From Litchfieldia salsa (GTDB lineage: Bacteria > Bacillota > Bacilli > Bacillales > Bacillaceae_L), in contig NZ_FNJU01000008.1 in assembly GCF_900104555.1 (NCBI RefSeq), positions 137,608 through 201,607 on the forward strand: a stretch of DNA of 64,000 nt, written 5' to 3'. How positions within the stretch are numbered: the stretch's first letter is position 1; every line of letters begins with the position of its first letter. Positions 33,997-43,235 of this stretch are shown piece by piece. The position numbers were made by a program, and so were the translations under genes. Below the pieces are notes generated by a model, which worked only from the letters and a program-made list of their open reading frames with translations, searched no databases and had not been told where the DNA came from.

Positions 33997-35211
33997 CTAA
34001 ATAAATATTCCAGCAATTGCTGCACTTAGTAAGGAAGCTAACATCCCAGCCACTACTGCACGAAGACCAAGTCTAGCAATATCAGATCGACGGCTCGGTG
34101 CTAGTCCACCTAACCCTCCTAAAAGAATCGCCATTGAACTTAGGTTCGCAAAACCACAAAGTGCAAAACTTACTACAATAACCGTTTTAGGACTTAATTC
34201 GTCAATTTGTGGTGCAAAAGCAGAATAGGCAACAAATTCGTTTAAAACTAGTTTTTGACCAATAAAACTACCTGCCGCTACTGCTTCAGACCATGGTACT
34301 CCCACAGCAAACGCGATAGGGGAAAACAATATTCCTAAAATTGCTTGAAGTGACAGAGCTTCATAATCAAATAATCCACCTATACCACCTAAAATACCAT
34401 TTACTAATGCAATCAATGCAATAAACGCGATCAACATTGCTCCTACGTTTAAAGCAAGCTTTAAACCATCTCCAGCTCCACGAGCAGCTGCATCAATTAC
34501 ATTAACTGATTCTGTATCTTTTTCCATTTTTAACTCATGAGCAGTCTCTGATTGTTCAGTTTCAGGCATCATTAATTTAGCCATAATCAAACCAGCTGGA
34601 GCTGCCATGAAACTAGCAGCTAGTAAATATTCAAGCGGAACTCCTAAAAGAGAGTAACCTACAAGAACTGAACCCGCTACAGAAGCTAGTCCTCCAGTCA
34701 TAACTGCAAATAATTCTGATTGTGTCATTTTATCGATAAATGGGCGAACAACAAGTGGTGCTTCTGTTTGCCCTACGAAAATATTAGCAGCTGCTGACAT
34801 TGATTCAGCTTTACTTGTACCTAATAGCTTTGATAATCCTCCACCAATAATTTTAATAAACCACTGCATGATACCTAGATAATATAAAACCGAAATTAAC
34901 GATGAAAAGAAAATAATAATTGCTAAGACTTGGAATGCAAAAATAAATCCAATTTTATCAGAACCTGCTAGTGGCCCAAAAACAAACGAAAGTCCTTCAT
35001 TCGCATAATTAATAACATCTTGGATTCTCATTGTGAACCAATGTAAGGCAGTTCGCCCAGTTTCCCATTTCAATACGACAAACGCAAACGTTACTTGAAT
35101 CGCTAAACCACCTAGAATCGTTCTATAATTAATCGCTTTCTTTTTATTTGACAAAAGAAATGCTATTCCTAAAACAACAAAAATCCCAAATATTCCCCAT
35201 AGTACATTCAT
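33997..35211 (-). CDS. nupC: NupC-type concentrative nucleoside transporter
   Basis: 404 residues with about eight to ten hydrophobic segments. [33 protein letters not shown] and [24 protein letters not shown] are CNT-family signatures that line the nucleoside site. It imports nucleosides by cation symport. It is the first gene of the salvage operon. AGAGGTG lies six bases before the ATG. Confidence 0.95.
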   Translation of the reverse strand: MNVLWGIFGIFVVLGIAFLLSNKKKAINYRTILGGLAIQVTFAFVVLKWETGRTALHWFTMRIQDVINYANEGLSFVFGPLAGSDKIGFIFAFQVLAIIIFFSSLISVLYYLGIMQWFIKIIGGGLSKLLGTSKAESMSAAANIFVGQTEAPLVVRPFIDKMTQSELFAVMTGGLASVAGSVLVGYSLLGVPLEYLLAASFMAAPAGLIMAKLMMPETEQSETAHELKMEKDTESVNVIDAAARGAGDGLKLALNVGAMLIAFIALIALVNGILGGIGGLFDYEALSLQAILGILFSPIAFAVGVPWSEAVAAGSFIGQKLVLNEFVAYSAFAPQIDELSPKTVIVVSFALCGFANLSSMAILLGGLGGLAPSRRSDIARLGLRAVVAGMLASLLSAAIAGIFI

Positions 35212-35303
35212 GATTTCACCTCTATAATGTAGTGTAAAACGTTAAAAAGCATATTCAGAAATACCGAATGCTTTCATTATAAAAACTTTCACCCTTCTTT
35301 TTC

Positions 35304-35331
35304 GTCGGACGTTTGTTATCAGACGTCCAAC
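35304..35331. promoter_or_regulatory. 28-bp palindromic operator upstream of nupC
   Basis: GTCGGACGTTTG, TTAT, CAGACGTCCAAC form arms of 12 bp with two mismatches. A minus-strand TATAAT at 35281-35276 lies between it and nupC, so the palindrome covers about -43 to -70. It is the best candidate binding site for the GntR regulator encoded next door. In the remaining 405-bp gap 35212-35616 I see only AT-rich DNA and a fragment (35361-35385) resembling GGTGC/GGGACG-type short repeats. Confidence 0.5.
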
Positions 35332-35616
35332 AACCTAAATCAATAATATACATTTAAATGAAAAAGCACCTGGCTCTCGTCCCTTGTAACCCCTTTCATT
35401 CCATTTAACAACTTCTCAATCACATTATAAAGGTAGGAGGTCCAACAACTCAACACTTTTTTTAAAAAAATTATCTGGTACTAAAAAAGTTGACATATTA
35501 AATACACAAAACTCCAAAATGAAACCTCACCACTAGAACTATAAACATCCTTGTGGTAGTGTTCCATTTAGAAACTAGTTTGCTAATATAATAGTAAACT
35601 AGCGATTCTATTAGTT

Positions 35617-36342
35617 TTAAAAGATTCTTTTGCGAAAAACATTAAAGCTAATTTGATCTGCTCTAAAAAAGTTGATTGAATATAAAACTGGTTCATCATT
35701 CGAGGCGTAATGGACTTGTTTTAAAATCAATAATGGAGTCCCTGATTCACATTTTAAAATATCTGATATCTCTTCATGATAGCCCATTGTCTCGATAAAA
35801 GCCTTTGCATGAGTAATTCTCACATTAGCCTCTTCTTCTAAAAAATCAAACAAAGACTCATCATTCAGTTGGTATCCACCAGGAAATAAGTGTGCAGGAA
35901 TTTTATCTATACAGTAAACTAGTGGCATTCCATTTGCTGTACGTACCCTCTTAACTAGTAGGACCATTTCATTTTTCTGCAACTTTAATTCGTTAATTTC
36001 TTCCTCTTGGGGTTCAACATATCCAGAAAACAAAAGCTCTGTTCCAGGAGTCTTCCCCTCACGTTCAATTAAATTCGTAACACTAAACAACTCTTCGATT
36101 CCACCAGAAATGACTGGCCTTTTATTCACAAAGGTGCCAATACCATGTTTTCGAGTGATAATATTTTCCTCTTCTAAAATTCGGAGCGCTTCTCTTAAGG
36201 TCGTTCTGGAAACGTGAAGCTGTTTCGCAAAATCAGTCTCTGAAGGCAAGCGTTCACCAGGCTCTAATTCACCATTTTTAATTTTATCTTTTATTTGGTC
36301 AATCACAACTAGATAACGAGACTTTTGGTAGATATAATCCAT
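35617..36342 (-). CDS. GntR family regulator with UTRA domain (HutC type)
   Basis: About 241 residues. ATG 36342 has GGGGG nine bases upstream, and the earlier ATG at 36351 touches that ribosome site. The winged helix (about 5-70) shows GELEPGERLPSETDFAKQL HVSRTTLREAL. The UTRA ligand domain covers about 95-235. It reads toward nupC, 405 bp away, so pyrimidine-nucleoside salvage is the likely target. UTRA regulators bind small sugars or nucleosides. Confidence 0.9.
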   Translation of the reverse strand: MDYIYQKSRYLVVIDQIKDKIKNGELEPGERLPSETDFAKQLHVSRTTLREALRILEEENIITRKHGIGTFVNKRPVISGGIEELFSVTNLIEREGKTPGTELLFSGYVEPQEEEINELKLQKNEMVLLVKRVRTANGMPLVYCIDKIPAHLFPGGYQLNDESLFDFLEEEANVRITHAKAFIETMGYHEEISDILKCESGTPLLILKQVHYASNDEPVLYSINFFRADQISFNVFRKRIF

Positions 36343-36386
36343 TGAACGCATCCCCCATGTTCAGTATACCGTTATTCTACATAAAA

Positions 36387-36400
36387 TTTAGAACGCTTTC
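36387..36400 (-). promoter_or_regulatory. cre-like site upstream of gntR gene
   Basis: The minus-strand TGAAAGCGTTCTAA matches 12 of 14 cre consensus positions and lies about 45 bp upstream of the start. Confidence 0.35.
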
Positions 36401-36456
36401 AACTCATGTAACATGGGGACGGTTCTCACGTCTCATCATTTCAAAAAAAGACTGCC

Positions 36457-37608
36457 CTATAACGCATGGTCTATCGGAAATTCCTTCCCAGACCAAGCCC
36501 TTTTAGATGTCCATTCCATTGGTGGTCCACTCCAAAACGAATCCGAATTTGATAATCCCAATGGCAAAAATGCTGCCGCACATAAATAGAGACTACCTGT
36601 GGAAATATACCCTTCACCTACTCCCGGTTGATGTCCACAAAAGCCAATATTCAGCCATCCGGAATCAGCAAAAGTACCTTGAGCCGAAAGTGTCTTTTTG
36701 ATCACTTCAGTTAAAGCACTTCTTACCTGCGCAGGAGGAAGTTCAGTTGGCAAATCCCCTCGAAGTGCATGTTGAGCCAAAGCTTGAAACACACCAAAAC
36801 GATAAGCAAGTGACCTTCCTACTGGTGGAAAAGTTCCCTCAGGTGAAATGGTTCGCTCCTGAATGACAGCATATCTCTGAGATCTCTTTATAATCGACTC
36901 TTTAAGTATTGCCCACTCAGGATATTCATCACCGACTATTTCAATTAAATCTACGAGCATCGGATGAATGACAAAGCTATTGTAGTAATCATGGTGATAT
37001 TCTACCCCATCACTATAAATCCCGTCCCCTAAGTACCATTGATCAAACTGTTTAAGAGCGTAATCGATTCTCATTGGATCCCAACTTTTGTCTCCTACTT
37101 TATATAAAAATGCTTCAATTATTGCTGAAAATAGTAACCAATTAGAAAAAAACGGCTTCCTTGAACGTGTTGCTTTTAATGCTGTAATCACGTTTTCCTT
37201 CACTCTATCATCAAGCTTTTCCCACAACTCGTTAGGAGCTCTCAGGAATGCATGGGCAAGAAAAGCTGTGTCAACAATTGGTTGAAAATCATCCGAAAAG
37301 TTCATATAATCTGGTGATTTCGGGTCTGTTCCCGCATCAACCGCCGATCTAGCTAACTCTGCATACTTCAAGCGAAGATTTTCTTCCTCTTCATCCTCAC
37401 ATTCTCTTTCCAACCAAGGTGCCATACCAACCAACAATCGAGATAAAGCTTCAAGATGTGAAAACTGCTCGCGCCTTGTTCCTTCATGCATCTCAACTGG
37501 CATTTCTTGTTTTAACGTTCTATTATTTAAATGAAGAAGAACCGGACTTGCTATTTTCAACATTGACTCAAGCCAGAACTTTCTATCAGTAGTTTGTAAT
37601 GTTAACAT
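36457..37608 (-). CDS. DUF2264 domain protein (probable glycoside hydrolase-like)
   Basis: 383 residues. The whole chain fits DUF2264, an (alpha/alpha) toroid-like family. Signatures include LEALSRLLVGMAPWLE, NWLLFSAIIEAFLYKVG, WYLGDGIYSDG followed by EYHHDYYNSFVIHPML, and RSLAYRFGVFQALAQ. I recall some members being placed among uronic-acid-acting glycosidases, but I cannot confirm that here. No signal peptide, so cytoplasmic. GAGGGGG precedes the ATG. It is the most downstream gene of a carbohydrate cluster, 109 bp after the TIM-barrel gene, and would act on imported saccharide. Confidence 0.85.
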   Translation of the reverse strand: MLTLQTTDRKFWLESMLKIASPVLLHLNNRTLKQEMPVEMHEGTRREQFSHLEALSRLLVGMAPWLERECEDEEEENLRLKYAELARSAVDAGTDPKSPDYMNFSDDFQPIVDTAFLAHAFLRAPNELWEKLDDRVKENVITALKATRSRKPFFSNWLLFSAIIEAFLYKVGDKSWDPMRIDYALKQFDQWYLGDGIYSDGVEYHHDYYNSFVIHPMLVDLIEIVGDEYPEWAILKESIIKRSQRYAVIQERTISPEGTFPPVGRSLAYRFGVFQALAQHALRGDLPTELPPAQVRSALTEVIKKTLSAQGTFADSGWLNIGFCGHQPGVGEGYISTGSLYLCAAAFLPLGLSNSDSFWSGPPMEWTSKRAWSGKEFPIDHAL

Positions 37609-37717
37609 ATTATCCCCCTCAAACGATTTAATAGATTTGGTTTATTTATTAAGGACTATGTCCTGAAAAATTGGAACATTATTATGCTTCGCAGGCCCAA
37701 GGATTCGAATTATCCCA

Positions 37718-38584
37718 TTAACCCAACTCAATCTCAGCAAGTAATCTTTTAACAGTGTCAATATTGTGCTTTAACGATTCTTTCGTACTTAATACACGGC
37801 TAAAATCCTCCATGCCAACATATCCATCGTAACCTACTGCTTTTAAGTCATGGAGTACTTGCTTCCAATCTACTATTCCTTTTTCTACTAAAGCCCATTC
37901 AACAGACCAATCCACTGTTCCATCCTCGTGCTCTTGTCTCTTTTGCCAACATGCATTTTTCACATGAACATGTGCAAGGTACTCTCCTAATAATTCTAAT
38001 CCCATACGATAATTCTCATAGCCTTCATGAACCATATTTCCTGGATCATACAATACACCAATGTGTTTTGGATCAAATTGACTAACTAACCGATGAGCTA
38101 AGCTCGCACTAGGTGCAATTGTTACATGATGTGTTTCGACTAGACCTTTAATCTTGTATTGCTTACACATTTGCTCTACCTCTTTTAAATACGCAACTGC
38201 CTTTTTAAAGAGGTCATTATAGTTTTGTGAACGGTCATATACTGGAACCCCTATGCGAACTGTGGACGCACCGAATTTTTGAGCAACCTGTAGCACTTGT
38301 TCCGTTGAAGCTAAATCACCGGCATTTAAGTATGGCGTAATACTTACCACTTCAATTCCGTTAGTTTCCGCCTTCAATCTTAAATCGTCAATCTCTTGAT
38401 TTGTGATCTCTGGTAATATCGTACATAAGTTATTACCCCAGAAACTATGTTGTTCTTTTCTTAACTCTTCTGGTATGTCTTTAAATCTCCATTCAACTCC
38501 ATTATAGCCTGTTTCTTTAAGATAACCTACCAAGCGTTCAGGAGTTGTATCCGGTGTCATTACTGAAAACACTGAAAATTTCAT
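37718..38584 (-). CDS. Sugar phosphate isomerase/epimerase-like TIM-barrel protein
   Basis: 288 residues of the AP-endonuclease-2 (xylose isomerase-like) barrel. YNGVEWRF near the start, ETHH in the middle, IGVLYDPGNMVHEG, AHVHVKN and DGYVGMEDF provide the Glu/Asp/His metal ligands of this family. Members include epimerases, isomerases, dehydratases and 3-keto-sugar enzymes. The ATG overlaps the stop of the upstream Gfo/Idh/MocA gene, and GGGGGG precedes it. It likely acts on the product of one of the three adjacent dehydrogenases. Confidence 0.85.
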   Translation of the reverse strand: MKFSVFSVMTPDTTPERLVGYLKETGYNGVEWRFKDIPEELRKEQHSFWGNNLCTILPEITNQEIDDLRLKAETNGIEVVSITPYLNAGDLASTEQVLQVAQKFGASTVRIGVPVYDRSQNYNDLFKKAVAYLKEVEQMCKQYKIKGLVETHHVTIAPSASLAHRLVSQFDPKHIGVLYDPGNMVHEGYENYRMGLELLGEYLAHVHVKNACWQKRQEHEDGTVDWSVEWALVEKGIVDWKQVLHDLKAVGYDGYVGMEDFSRVLSTKESLKHNIDTVKRLLAEIELG

Positions 38585-39711
38585 ATTACATCCCCCCTTT
38601 TATTGATTGACATACCATTGTCTATAGATGTTGTGTAATCTTCTACTCTGAGCGCTTGATCTTGGGCAATCAAGCATAACTCTGCAGCTTTAAACGCGTG
38701 TTCTTGTGTCATCGCGTTCTCTGTCCGATTGATGCAATCTAAGATGAGTTCTCCAAAGAACGGATAACCTACCTGACCACTTAAGTGAAAATGTTTTTCA
38801 CCCTCACCATTAACCAGATATAGGTGGTCACCACTATTTTCTCTAGCCACATCAATATATTTACGAATTTCAATATATCCATCCGTTCCTACAATAAAAG
38901 TTCTTCCATCACCCCATGTTCCCAAGCCATCAGGTGTAAACCAATCAACTCTAAAGTAGTGAGTTGCTCCATTCTCGCCAATTAATGTAGCGTCCCCGAA
39001 ATCTTCTAGCTCAGGGTAATTAGGGTTATTATAGTTTGCTATTTTACTAGACAACACCCTAGCATTATTGTTTTTTGTAAAATATAGAAATTGCTCTATT
39101 TGGTGACTTCCGATATCACATAAAATGCCACCATAAGACTCTTTTTCAAAGAACCAGTCTGGTCTTGACGTGGCATTTAAGCGATGTGGACCAAAGCCAG
39201 TTACTTGAATCACTTTCCCTATAGCACCTTCATCGATTAACTGACCAGCAAACACAGCGCTTTCAACATGAAGCCGTTCACTGTAATACACCATGTACTT
39301 CATTCCAGTTTCCTTTACTTTCTGCTTCGCTTGTTCTAACTGCTCCAATGTTGTAAACGGTGCTTTGTCGGTAAAGTAATCTTTACCATGGTTCATTACC
39401 TTCAGACCTAATTCACAACGCTTAGAGGGAATAGCAGCAGCAGCAACTAATTGAACCTCTAAATCCTCAAAGATCTCATCCTCTGACGATGCGACCTTAG
39501 CCTGTGGGAACTTTTCTATGAAAGCTTCCACCTTATTAGGATCTGGATCAAACACCCACTTTAGATTGGCACCCGCTTCAATTAACCCATTACACATCCC
39601 ATAAATATGACCGTGGTCCAGCGCAATTGCAGCAAATATAAATTCATTTTCCGCAACAACTCTATTTATCTTTCCTTTAGGAGCATAGTTCATGCCATCA
39701 TGTCTATTCAT
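38581..39711 (-). CDS. Gfo/Idh/MocA family oxidoreductase (first of three)
   Basis: About 376 residues from ATG 39711, which has AAAGGG eight bases upstream. The frame is open to 39756, but the extra 15 residues are unlike the family. The Rossmann half is slightly atypical (FIFAAIALDHGHIYGM rather than GxGxxG). DKAPFTTLEQLEQAKQ replaces the usual EKP motif (DKAP), and GGILCDIGSHQIEQFLYF carries the family's conserved Asp and His. It probably oxidises or reduces a sugar with NAD(P). It is coupled to the TIM-barrel gene and 25 bp from the next dehydrogenase. Confidence 0.85.
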   Translation of the reverse strand: MNRHDGMNYAPKGKINRVVAENEFIFAAIALDHGHIYGMCNGLIEAGANLKWVFDPDPNKVEAFIEKFPQAKVASSEDEIFEDLEVQLVAAAAIPSKRCELGLKVMNHGKDYFTDKAPFTTLEQLEQAKQKVKETGMKYMVYYSERLHVESAVFAGQLIDEGAIGKVIQVTGFGPHRLNATSRPDWFFEKESYGGILCDIGSHQIEQFLYFTKNNNARVLSSKIANYNNPNYPELEDFGDATLIGENGATHYFRVDWFTPDGLGTWGDGRTFIVGTDGYIEIRKYIDVARENSGDHLYLVNGEGEKHFHLSGQVGYPFFGELILDCINRTENAMTQEHAFKAAELCLIAQDQALRVEDYTTSIDNGMSINKRGDVI

Positions 39712-39736
39712 TATGATAACCCTTTCTATTAAAATT

Positions 39737-40897
39737 TCAATAGGTTCCTTCCACATTCAAAGAGATGTTGTAAGCTTCTTTTTTAACTTTAGAATTAGCT
39801 ATCTTCTCTTGCAGATACTTGTAGTACAACTCTTCATTAAGTGGAAACTCTACCCAATCATCTAGCCAAGTTGACAGCTGCATGGCGTTGGATAATGATA
39901 ATCCTTTAATCCCTTCCTCACCAGGAGCCAATAGTGGTGTGTTTTTTAAAATAGCGTCAACAAAATTTTGCGTAATTCCAGCATGTGATGTTTCCTTTCC
40001 TATAATAGGTATTTCCACCTTCCAGCATTCTGGCTCTCCGAATCCACCTTTATATTCACGATTAAACTCAGTCTCTGGAACACGGAGTCTCCAAAAATGT
40101 AAGTTGCCATCTTCAACAACAACTTTTCCACGGTCACCAGTAATTTCCAATCGGTTCGTCCCCGGTGCTTCACAAGTAGTTGTAATAAAAACAGCCGTTG
40201 CACCGTTTTCATACTCCGCATAAGCAGTTACGTCGTTTTCAACTTCAATATCACGGTATTTTCCAAATTGACAAAAGGCTCGCATCCGTGTTGGCATCAT
40301 TCCAGTTAACCACTGCCATAAATCTAGTTGATGAGGACACTGGTTAATCAATACTCCGCCACCTTCTCCAGCCCATGTTGCACGCCAGCCACCTGAGTCA
40401 TAGTAACTTTGTGACCTATACCAGTTTGTAATCAACCAATTGATTCTTCGAATTTCACCTAATTCACCTGTCTGGATAAGATCTCTTACTTTTTGATAAA
40501 GTGGATTTGTCCGTTGGTTATACATCATTGAAAAGACTTTGCCACTTTTCTCAGCTGCTTCATTCATTTCTCTTACTTGTTTTGTATACACACCAGCAGG
40601 CTTTTCACACAGAACATGCAAGCCATGCTCAAATGCTTTTATAGCTAAGTAGGAATGATCATAGTGGGGTGTTGCGATCAAAACGGCATCAACTAAACCG
40701 GATTCAAAAAATTCATCTTCGTAATTGAACACTTGAATATCCTTATGTAAAATCGATTGCAATTCCTCGGTACGCTGTTCACTATTATCTAAAACAGCTG
40801 TTAAGATCGCACCCTCTATTCCTCCTTTTTGCAAGTACCTTGCATGTTGCGTACCCATGTTACCGACACCAATTATTCCTAATCTAACCTGATTCAT
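39737..40897 (-). CDS. Gfo/Idh/MocA family oxidoreductase (second of three)
   Basis: 386 residues. GIIGVGNMGTQHARYLQ is the NAD(P)-binding motif, HVLCEKPAGVYTKQV holds the catalytic EKP Lys, and GGVLINQCPHQLDLWQWLTG gives the conserved His of the C-terminal domain. It acts on a sugar or inositol-like substrate that cannot be named. It lies 49 bp after the third family member, in the same direction. Confidence 0.92.
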   Translation of the reverse strand: MNQVRLGIIGVGNMGTQHARYLQKGGIEGAILTAVLDNSEQRTEELQSILHKDIQVFNYEDEFFESGLVDAVLIATPHYDHSYLAIKAFEHGLHVLCEKPAGVYTKQVREMNEAAEKSGKVFSMMYNQRTNPLYQKVRDLIQTGELGEIRRINWLITNWYRSQSYYDSGGWRATWAGEGGGVLINQCPHQLDLWQWLTGMMPTRMRAFCQFGKYRDIEVENDVTAYAEYENGATAVFITTTCEAPGTNRLEITGDRGKVVVEDGNLHFWRLRVPETEFNREYKGGFGEPECWKVEIPIIGKETSHAGITQNFVDAILKNTPLLAPGEEGIKGLSLSNAMQLSTWLDDWVEFPLNEELYYKYLQEKIANSKVKKEAYNISLNVEGTY

Positions 40898-40946
40898 GAA
40901 TAGGACACCCTTTCACAATTTAGTTATGTATCCCGGTTTTCAAAAG

Positions 40947-41966
40947 TTAAAAAACAACAGACTTTCCTGTTTTAGAAGATTGATAGATTGATAGAATAAC
41001 TCTAACTGCGTCTCTTCCAGCTTCCAACGAGACAAATGGCTCTCGATTCTCTTTAACAGCTGAAACAAAATCTCTAATGATTAACTTATGTCCATCACCA
41101 TAGACGCTTTCAGGGAGTTCTTTTTGAACACCTAAAACGCTCTCTTCTTCTGCTTTAAAATCTTGCGTAAACCTCCATTTATCAATCCGGTTGGCTGCAT
41201 TTCCACCTATACAGACAGTTCCTAACTCGCCAAATAAGTTAATACTAGCACCTAAATCAATAGCAAATGTTGTACTAGTCCCATCAACACCCCCAATGGC
41301 TCCGCTCTCAAATTCAAGTAAAGCTGTTCCGACATCTTCCATCTCAATATCTCTTATGCGAGTTACCGTTTTTCCAGTCACAGATTTGACTGGTCCCATC
41401 AGCCATATTAGTAGGTCAATCGTGTGAATAGCTTGATTCATTAACACACCATCTTGCATTTCTTCTGTACCTCTCCAGGCATCTTGGTCATAATAATCCT
41501 GGTTACGATTCCATCTTACACTTGCAGTACCATATGCAAGCTTGCCAAATTTCCCACCCTCTAAAGCTTCTTTTGTCATTAGAATTGCATCATTGAAACG
41601 ATTTTGATGAACGACTGTTGCTTTTACTTGATGTCTTTGGGCAGCTTCAATTATTCGTACAGCGTCCTCATCAGTAATAGCCATTGGTTTCTCAATCATG
41701 ACATGCTTTCCTTTTTCAATTGCCCTAATTGCCATCTCTGCATGCATTCCGTTTGGTGTACAAATGTTAACTACATCAATATTTGGATTTTCTAACATCA
41801 ATTGATAGTCTGTATAAAGGTGATTCGCTTTGAACTTTGAATGAAAAGGTTCAAGTCGATGTTCACTTATATCACAAGTAGCGTACAATATAGCTCCTTC
41901 TGTTTCCATAATTGCTGCAGCATGTACTTCCGCTACTCGGCCACATCCTATAATTGCAAAATTCAT
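40947..41966 (-). CDS. Gfo/Idh/MocA family oxidoreductase (third of three)
   Basis: 339 residues. IIGCGRVAEVHAAAI is the dinucleotide motif, HVMIEKPMAITDEDAV carries the EKP Lys, and QDGVLMNQAIHTIDLLIWLMG has the conserved Asp and His. It differs clearly from the other two, so the three probably catalyse different steps rather than being recent duplicates. It is upstream of the other two and separated from the permease genes by a 380-bp gap filled with a repeat element. Confidence 0.92.
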   Translation of the reverse strand: MNFAIIGCGRVAEVHAAAIMETEGAILYATCDISEHRLEPFHSKFKANHLYTDYQLMLENPNIDVVNICTPNGMHAEMAIRAIEKGKHVMIEKPMAITDEDAVRIIEAAQRHQVKATVVHQNRFNDAILMTKEALEGGKFGKLAYGTASVRWNRNQDYYDQDAWRGTEEMQDGVLMNQAIHTIDLLIWLMGPVKSVTGKTVTRIRDIEMEDVGTALLEFESGAIGGVDGTSTTFAIDLGASINLFGELGTVCIGGNAANRIDKWRFTQDFKAEEESVLGVQKELPESVYGDGHKLIIRDFVSAVKENREPFVSLEAGRDAVRVILSIYQSSKTGKSVVF

Positions 41967-42019
41967 CTCTTATCCTCCTATGCTCTGGTTCAGACACATC
42001 ATTCGAACTTCTACAGTAA

Positions 42020-42232
42020 AGGCTGTTTTCGAACAGATTGTTGCTTTTAAAGCCGCAGGTTGAATACACTCCGCGTCCGACGGGTGACCAGTGAGCCTCC
42101 TCGTCGCTAGTGCTCCTGCGGGTCTCACTTTGGCCACTGATCCCGCAGGAGTCTACGTGTATTCAACCTGCTTGTAACTACCATTTCAATGTTGTTTTAT
42201 GTCAGAAACAACAAACCCTTGAGAAAACTTCT
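42020..42232. repeat. Nested palindromic repeat element, copy 1
   Basis: Outer ends are imperfect inverted repeats (GGCTGTTTTCGAACAGATTG on the left, the reverse of CAACAAACCCTTGAGAAAAC on the right). Inside is a perfect 15-bp inverted repeat, 42055-42069 and 42157-42171. Inside that, CTCCTGCGGG (42113-42122) pairs with CCCGCAGGAG (42142-42151). The core GAGCCTCCTCGTCGC is shared with copy 2 at 46118-46354. No open frame is present, so it is MITE-like or a structured intergenic element. It fills most of the 380-bp gap 41967-42346. Confidence 0.75.
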
Positions 42233-42346
42233 ATAGCAAAAGAACTGACCCAATATCTAATCGAGCCAGCTTTATCTATTTTATTCATATGAAGATACCG
42301 TTAGATATAGTCTAGAAACAGCTATTAACTAAAAGCTAGTTTCCTC

Positions 42347-43222
42347 TTATCCTTTGATTCCACCAATCATGACACCTTTAACAAAATACTTTTGTAAGAA
42401 AGGATATAAACACAGAATTGGTAATGTTGCCACAACAATCGTGGCGTACTTTATCGTTTCACCGATAGGCATAGCATCTACTGCACTTACTCCGGTTGCC
42501 ATACTACTTGTATCATTTGCAATTAAGATTTCACGTAAGATCAGCTGTACCGGGAATAGCTCTCTATTTTGCAAGAAAATCATCGCATGGAACCAAGAAT
42601 TCCAATGATACACACCATAGAACAGAACCATAACAGCGACAACTGGTAGTGACAACGGAAGAATAATCTTAAAAAGAATGGTAAAATCATTGGCACCATC
42701 GATACGCGCAGACTCTTCTAAGCTGGCCGGAATCCCTTGGAATGCTGTACGCATGATAATTAAGTTAAATGCACTAACTGCTGTTGGAAGAATTAATGCC
42801 CAACGTGTATCAATCATATTTAATTCACTTACAAGCAAGTAAAGAGGAATTAATCCTCCCTCAAAGAACATTGTGAAAACAATCATAAACATGATGGTGT
42901 TTCCCCACATTACATTTTTTCGAGATAGCGCATAGGCTCCTAGTGATGTTAAAAGAATGTTTAAAGTCGTACCAACAATTACATAAAAGAATGTATTCAG
43001 GTAAGAAGTAACAATCATTGGATTATTAAATACCATTCGATATGCATCAAAGGTAATCTCCTTTGGGTAGAGCATAAGACCTCTATTTTGCGCAACATAA
43101 GTGGGATCACTTAATGACGCAAATAATATATAAATTAATGGGTAGATTGTTACCAATGACAAAAGGCAAAGAAAAATGATATTGCAGTAGTCAAATAATT
43201 GCTCCCCCAGTGATTTCCTCAT
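42347..43222 (-). CDS. Carbohydrate ABC transporter permease (LplC/YtcP-like)
   Basis: About 291 residues from ATG 43222, which has AGGAGG nine bases upstream; an earlier in-frame ATG at 43258 lacks this. Six transmembrane segments are seen, with the EAA loop IPASLEESARIDGANDFTIL near 190 that contacts the ATPase. The C-terminus KYFVKGVMIGGIKG is typical of this subfamily of MalG-like permeases. It pairs with the upstream permease. No ATPase gene is near, so the shared MsmX-type ATPase is expected. Confidence 0.92.
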   Translation of the reverse strand: MRKSLGEQLFDYCNIIFLCLLSLVTIYPLIYILFASLSDPTYVAQNRGLMLYPKEITFDAYRMVFNNPMIVTSYLNTFFYVIVGTTLNILLTSLGAYALSRKNVMWGNTIMFMIVFTMFFEGGLIPLYLLVSELNMIDTRWALILPTAVSAFNLIIMRTAFQGIPASLEESARIDGANDFTILFKIILPLSLPVVAVMVLFYGVYHWNSWFHAMIFLQNRELFPVQLILREILIANDTSSMATGVSAVDAMPIGETIKYATIVVATLPILCLYPFLQKYFVKGVMIGGIKG

Positions 43223-43235
43223 CAAGTAATCCCTC

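Noticed and set aside
42020-42232. Insertion sequence
   Set aside because: The element has inverted ends but no transposase frame, so it is reported as a repeat element instead.
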